The notes under the pieces are model-generated. The model worked only from the letters and a program-made list of their open reading frames with translations, was not told where the DNA came from and did not search any database. The position numbers and the translations under genes are program-made. This document shows positions 58,432-64,000 of a stretch of 64,000 nt of DNA, one piece after another. The stretch is from Epichloe hybrida (taxonomy: Eukaryota; Ascomycota; Sordariomycetes; Hypocreales; Clavicipitaceae), in contig JAFEKR010000002.1 in assembly GCA_019022495.1 (NCBI GenBank), positions 4,898,001 through 4,962,000 on the forward strand, read 5' to 3'. Position 1 is the stretch's first letter. Each line of letters begins with the position of its first letter.

Positions 58432-61404
58432 TCATTGCTGATTGCCCCTGGGTGTTCGATCCAAAGTTCGTCTCACATATGATCGCACAGCTCTTCTGGC
58501 ATCCATTGCCCATCGCTTGACGCGTGTTGCCATCCAATCCGATTTCAGTTTGTGAGATCTGCCCGCGTGGCTGGAAAGAACGTTTAAATTTGTCTCGGAG
58601 TCTTTCGATGTCATGTCGACCGAAAGATGGCTCTCGCTGCGCTGCAACTCTTCCGCCTTCTCGCCTTTCTTTGCCGCATTCGTGGACAAGGACTCAACGA
58701 TGCGCAAGCGGAACATGGACATCTTTTTACGCAGGCCATGTTCATGATGCAGAACCGTGTCTGAGCTACAACTTGGCCGTGGGACAAGCGTGTCCTTGTT
58801 AGAAGATGATGACATCGAGCGGTTGTTTCCTGCATTGTCGTCCGGGGATGAAGGGTATGGTATGTTGAATGGGTCGGAAGGCTGGGGTGATATGCTAGTG
58901 CTTTCGACAGGCACATCTTGGACACCATCAAATGATTTATGAAGCTTTTCACGACAAGAGTCTTCTTGCCTGTTTTTGCCGGCGGCGACATCGGGGCCGT
59001 CAGCCATCTTACGGGGCTTCGATGAATATAGGGCCAGGTCAGCGAGTGAGTTGCAATCTTTCATGCGGTTGACTCTGGGATTTGCGCCATCTGTAGTGCA
59101 GCGACCTTGACCAAGTTGACTGCGAGAGATTTTGATCTTCAGCTTTGGTTTTGGCTGAGAAGCTGAAGCCCGAGGAACTTCTCCCAAGTGTGCCGGATCC
59201 TTTGAATAGCTGGCACCGCTGGGCGGCGCAAGCATTTGAGAGGTGGTGGATTTTACACGAACCTTGAATTTAGACGGACTGCTTCGCTTCGCTGACATTA
59301 GACTCTCCTTCGACGACTGCGATTCAAGGGTCGCTGACGTCGTTTGCACTTCCTGAGGTCCATCTTGCATCACGTCTTCATCACGGCAAGCGCCAGCAAC
59401 CGGCTGCCCATCATCTTTTAGGATAGACGCATCAACCGCATTTTGGACATATTGCGACAACTTTGAAGGCAAAGGTGGCAAAGCCTTCATCAACTGCGGT
59501 ATGCTGTTTTTCACCTTCAATCCCCGAACGGGAGATATCGGTTCCGGAGACAATATGTCCAACTCTTGATCTTGAGCAGAACGGCTGAGCGAAAACCCTG
59601 ACTCATCACCAAGGTCTGCCGCCATGATTTCCATTGCTGAAACTTTATGACGGTGGCTTACATGATCCGCCGAGTGAGTGCTGTCAGTATCACGCGCCAC
59701 ATCCAGTGCTTTACTGAGACTTGCTGTTGACTTGAAGTATGGTGACCTATCCAGCAGATCAAATGCACCAAAGATAGACGCGAAGTCGGGAAGGGTCTGC
59801 TCCGGGGAGACTGCTGCATCATCTTCGATCCGATGGGTTTCGGCCTCGTCGGACACTTGATTCACAGCTGGCTTGTCACCCAGAGTTTTCGACAATCTGT
59901 GTAGCTTTGATCTCGGAGTATCTCCGATACTGGCCAGCTCCTTTTGCTTCTCCCTGTTCTCTTGGGATGCTACCCGCTTCGGATGCTGGCCATTTGGTGG
60001 TGCAGACCGAGATAATCTGCGAAGTGCTAGGACTTCACCAAGCTGGGAGACATCATGACTGCAACCGCTTCGCTCTTTTTCCGCCGCCACCAACGCGGAG
60101 ATTTCGCCTTCTTTGTGGGCCTCTTCCGCAGAGGAATCATTGTCTTGTGCTGCACAGTCCATGACTGCCATTTCACCTGCATCAGGGTTACAGTTTTCCT
60201 CGCCAGCGTCACCGAGATATCGTACAGCATGCGTGACAGATTGTTCTTGTTCAATGTCAATCTCCCTGACAGTTGGTTTGTCAAAGTCCTCGCTATAGTC
60301 GTAATAGAATTGGCATGCCGTTGGGGTTTGAGGGTTGCACCTCTTTGCCGAGCTGGGCCGCCGATACATACCTACAATCGAGGATAAACTTGGGGATCTT
60401 TCTCCATGATCTGTAGGCTTTCTTGGGTGCCGTTCAAAACGACCGTAGCGGCTGGCACTAGATTGCGAAGAACTCGGAGTCCGGGACCTATGGGATCCAG
60501 GTGCTGCATGATAAGTATTTGGTGATGCCCTCAAAGGTAACGAAGCTGCGGAGCGGCTGTAGTCCGGGCGGATGGATAAGGGTGGTGGTCGGCGAGCCCA
60601 CTTCAGAGAGTTTGCCTTGTAAGAATTGTGCACAGTTCTCTAGATTTGACTCAGATTAACACGTAAGCTCTGCTCACTTGCCTGAGAGCTAAATCTTACT
60701 TGTGAAACACGATCCAGCTCAACCATCCGGCTGTAATCGACACATCCGTTACCAGCTACCGCAGGAGATGCCGGACGGACCCCTGGCCTCTTGAGCCGTG
60801 TTGGGTAGGGGAATGGAGAGCGTGGCCTCTGAACTTCACCTCCGCTGGAATGACTCTGCATGATGGCTGACGATTTTTGTGAGGGCAGGTGACGAGAGCT
60901 GTTTGTTGTAATGGAATAAGACCTGTGGCAAGAATCATCCAACATTGGAGAACCAGATCCAAAGTAAGATGGCTGATTGTCATATGCATATAGAGAGATG
61001 ATCTCAGAAGTGGTGTCCCTATAGGAACGGAAGGGTTTATGATCGTCAGCGTAGTATAGGTTGTCGCTCCTTTTGGGTGTGTATCTTGGGGGAGGAGTGG
61101 CAGCAACAAGTTCCGGTCGCGATCTGGGAAGCTGATGATAAGCGGTTGGTGTGACTGGTCGCTGACGTATGGGAAAGGCCCCAACGTCACCCATCTCGGT
61201 CGTAGTCTTTAGCATGCTGAGCAGTGGCCCTGGAGACGGGGGCAAGGTTGAATTCTGGCTGATACTTCGAAGAGGTCGACGTTGAGCAGGGATTTGTCCT
61301 CTAGAACCAACTGAAGCTGATGGCAAATGTGATCCATATGCGGTGTAAGTGCTGTGCAACGAGCCATTGCTCGTGGTCTTCAGTCGGCACTTGGTCATGT
61401 CCAT
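58432..61404 (-). CDS. Hypothetical 962-aa Ser-rich disordered protein
   Basis: Exons 61404-60700 and 60615-58432 (84-bp intron, GTAAGA donor, ACAAG acceptor, phase 0). The first frame stops within the intron, and the acceptor rejoins the second open frame, so splicing is needed. The protein is rich in Ser, Pro and Arg, with many SP/RSP/TP motifs that look like kinase sites and no membrane segment or recognised domain. Short conserved-looking bits are YYADDHKPFRSYRDTTSEII and a basic C-terminus RVKRWAMDARRAVRSYVRRT that may form an amphipathic helix. The ATG at 61404 is followed by a second in-frame ATG at 61398, and the upstream part of the frame is opened only by GTG. An extra 5' exon cannot be excluded. 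Confidence 0.65.
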
Positions 61405-63473
61405 GTTGATCCTGTTCAGATCCGTGGCCCGGGAAAAAGGATATCTTCCAAGAACAATAAGTATAGATGGAAAAAAATACGGCAATGACACAAACTAGAA
61501 CAAAAAAAAAGCCGTCGAAGCCGCGACAGTGAGGATTGCTGTAGTTCCGAAACCAAATACACACTGGCTCACAGCGAGACGTCACAGTTGGATGCTGGTA
61601 GAGATGGCCGACCAAAAAAAAGGGTGACGACGGGAGAACGAGAGAAGACGAAGATGTTGCCACGAGAAGATTCAGAAAGCAAGGGACGATGACCACGCAG
61701 GGAGGTCCTGGGAAACGCAAGCGATGCAAAGACAATGACGAAGCGAGCAACCGCCACTTGGGTACGTGGCCGACGGCATCGTCGGGACGGCAGCGGCAAG
61801 CACGTTGGCTTCTTGAGAAGGTTGATGGGCTGTTCACATTTCGCCATCTCTTTCCATGCACAACATGGCGTTGCTGTACCGACACTACAGCAGCAGAGTA
61901 GAGCAGATGGAGCTTCGCCTTTCGCCCTTTCGAATGGTTGCTTAGGAGATGTGCGGTTCCGGTGTGATTTTTTCTTCTCATGGTTCATGGTTCATGGCTC
62001 ATGGCTCATACAACTGCCAGCGTGCACAAGAGCGCCAAAGAGGTGTCCTGGGAAGGAGCTTCACAGAGTCCGGCTGCCGCGCTTATTCAGTTACGCGATG
62101 CCAACAAACAACGGCAGGACCTGGGCAGGACCTGGGCAGGAGCGGTTGGTGGCCATTTCGGCCGAGAGCGTCACATCTGGCCTTCTCTCCGCGCACCATT
62201 CTGGCCGACCGACCTATGTACTCGGTAGAGACCAGGTACTTGGACAACTTGGGCGGGGAGAGCCGATTTCTGTTCATTTCTGTTCATTTCTGTTCATTTC
62301 TGTTCATTTCTGTTCATTTCTGTTCATTTCTGTTCACTTTTGCGACAGCATCAAGGACGTTGCAAACCACACAGACAGCGAGCGCTTTTGGTCGTGTTCA
62401 GATGGTCCCGGCTGCAACGCCGATCACCTGACATCGGCAATGCATGACAAGGAAGAATGGACTCTGTTGACATACTCAAACGCTCCTTTTGTGGGATAAT
62501 GCAGAAAGAAGGGAAAGAAAAGGGAGCTCTATATGGATTTATGCATCTAATAAAGAAGGCTATGATTAACAAACAAAGCAATGCAATGCACGGAGGTAGC
62601 ACGGGTCGCGATATTAAACGCGATGCGGGAAGCTGCCGGAAAATGTGAGGCTGCGATAATATCCAACACTTTCTTGCCGAACCTCTCTAATCCGCAAGGG
62701 GTGCGACTCGACTTGTCCGGCAGTGTCTGCGTGTTTGCGTGTTTGAATCTCGCAGAGCAGAAAGGGTTGTCGAAGCTCGAAGCTTGTGGCGGCCCCGAGC
62801 CTAGCTGCAAGGGCGGTGACCAATCATTCGCAAGGACTAGTAATGTACGTCCGTACGGATTACATAGACCGGAAGGGAAATGGCAGGAAGTACCCCTATT
62901 CCATCCCTAACAGCTTTAATCACTAAAGCCACTGAGAGCTGATAGTAGCCGCCTCGCGCGGGGCTTTGTTGTACATGTAGTTGTTGTAAAACCATTCAGG
63001 GGTTACATTGTGGACTTGTGCTCCCACATGCTGCAGAAAGCTCCCAGTCCCGCAGGGGTGTTTATTGCGGATAGTGGCGTCGCTATTTCGGCTGGCAAAA
63101 GCTTCTCCTTGTGCCGGCTCCATCCCGCTATTCCTAATCTAAGCTGATTTGTGTGTATCCGTCAGTCACTTCTTGTCGTCTGGCGCATCTAGGTTTAAGC
63201 TTTCTCTTTGTTATGACTATGTCTTCCCACATCCTCCAACCTTATGGCTATCCTACTCTCGTGCTTGTCATCGTGGCTCGACCTTGTCTCTATCAAATCC
63301 TACACCCCGACACCTTGCTCTCACTCTTCCTTACTACCTACACACAAGGCACAATACGCTAGTTCTCTCGTCTTCACCCGAAAAGCGCCAGCTTGACGCC
63401 CGCAAACCTGAGGAAGAGCAGAAAAAGTTCTCACCACTCACCACCAGACTCTTTCTGTGTCTTTCGTGTCACG
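61405..63473. other. Intergenic region with decamer satellite
   Basis: Promoter of the 962-aa gene on the left, then 1.5 kb without a supportable gene. It holds TCATGG repeats (61978-62009), a 10-bp satellite (62268-62337), the second copy (62616-62636) of the 21-bp sequence at 10301, one TACATGTA (62972-62979) and a CT-rich leader before 63474. Confidence 0.5.
62268..62337. repeat. 10-bp tandem repeat (TGTTCATTTC)n
   Basis: About seven units, the last one changed to TGTTCACTTT. Translated by chance, it gives FISVHFCSFL repeats in all frames. Confidence 0.9.
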
Positions 63474-63839
63474 ATGCCCTCTGGGTCAGACTTACAACTC
63501 TCCACGGCGGAAAGACGACCTTGTGGCGTGCGCCGCCCGCGCTTCCACGAAGACTTTGATGCCCCATTCTCAGAAGCACTCTTGAACGCTTCCACGGTGA
63601 CTCTCGCGTCAGGTGCATCCGCGACTTCGCCGTCATCAGAGCACCCCAGCGACATGTCGTTGAGCCGCGCACAATATGCTCAGCGCCCCGTCCAGTCACG
63701 CGAAGATAGCTGGTCGTCAACAGACTCGAGTCGCAACACGAGCAGCACTGGCGTCAATGACAGAATTAAGGGTTGGGCTAGAAGGTCTTTTCTGCCGAGC
63801 AGGCATCCCGAGGACGGAGAAACCCCACGCTCGTCTTAA
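63474..63839 (+). CDS. Small hypothetical protein, 121 aa
   Basis: An ATG-started open frame after a long CT-rich leader typical of real fungal genes here. The protein starts MPSGSDLQLSTAERRPCGVR, is Ser/Arg-rich and hydrophilic, has repeated SS/ST steps and no domain that I recognise. Codon usage has the GC-biased look of neighbouring genes. The stop at 63839 precedes a pyrimidine-poor flank; a spliced C-terminal exon beyond the window cannot be excluded. Confidence 0.5.
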   Translation: MPSGSDLQLSTAERRPCGVRRPRFHEDFDAPFSEALLNASTVTLASGASATSPSSEHPSDMSLSRAQYAQRPVQSREDSWSSTDSSRNTSSTGVNDRIKGWARRSFLPSRHPEDGETPRSS

Positions 63840-64000
63840 CTCACAAACCGAGGCCAGGGAAAAAACAAGACATGCCCCGTCTTTCGCCCAAGGGGGGAAA
63901 AGGGGGTATGAGAAAAAAACGACTGACGAAATGAGAGCCAGACTACTTGACGACTTGGCATGAGAGCCAATGCGCCAATATGACTATATACTCCCAGATT
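63840..64000. other. Right edge
   Basis: Purine-rich 3' flank of the small gene; nothing further is seen. Confidence 0.4.

Noticed and set aside
61735..62499. 254-codon frame with FISVHFCSFL repeats
   Set aside because: The repeats are just the 10-bp satellite translated; the frame is open by chance.

Overview
This window is nuclear DNA of a filamentous ascomycete. The signs are short spliceosomal introns (53-155 bp) with GTAAGT/GTATGT-type donors, fungal-only families (RCR, alpha-aminoadipate homoaconitase, a Zn2Cys6 regulator, SAM/PH Boi-type), long intergenic spacers with CT tracts, and a large AT-rich block carrying C-to-T/G-to-A damage typical of repeat-induced point mutation (RIP). Gene content and protein style fit Sordariomycetes, probably Hypocreales; that placement is inferred. 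ORF starts were re-chosen to ATG, and splice sites were placed by hand from phase and family continuity.

Left euchromatic arm (1-16.0 kb): RCR-family membrane protein (+), fibroin-3-related-like Cys-rich membrane protein (+), STIMATE/YPL162c-type vacuolar membrane protein (-), mitochondrial homoaconitase of lysine synthesis with six exons (-), SOD-fold mitoribosomal protein mS42/mS43 type (+), and a SAM+PH Boi-like polarity protein (-). The homoaconitase and the mitoribosomal gene are divergent and share an upstream region.

Repeat island (16.0-41.0 kb): about 25 kb of AT-rich sequence with no intact gene, bounded by inverted ~27-28 bp GC-rich repeats with flanking TA dinucleotides. I resolve a nested stack from the sequence. 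Two Ty1/copia elements of one family lie in opposite orientation (16628-22898, TSD AATAC; 34011-40282, TSD ATTAT; 231-bp LTRs). A second copia family (23868-30243, 296-bp LTRs, TSD AATAT) sits inside a hAT-like element (23462-31996, 10-bp TIR, 8-bp TSD ATAGTTAC). A small TRIM-like element with 151-bp direct terminal repeats (32509-33080) has kept its GC content. Removing these leaves a ~3.3-kb DNA element as the oldest layer.

Right arm (41.0-64 kb): a 6.7-kb stretch without a supportable gene but rich in short palindromic motifs (TACTCCGTA, TACATGTA); a Zn2Cys6 transcription factor (+); a secreted-type Cys-rich single-pass membrane protein (+); an F-box-like/beta-propeller-like 1199-aa protein ending in a CaaX box (-); a 962-aa disordered protein of unknown function (-); and a small hypothetical protein (+). 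I see no tRNA, rRNA or CRISPR. The genes do not form a pathway cluster; most look like ordinary housekeeping or cell-surface genes split by a transposon graveyard.
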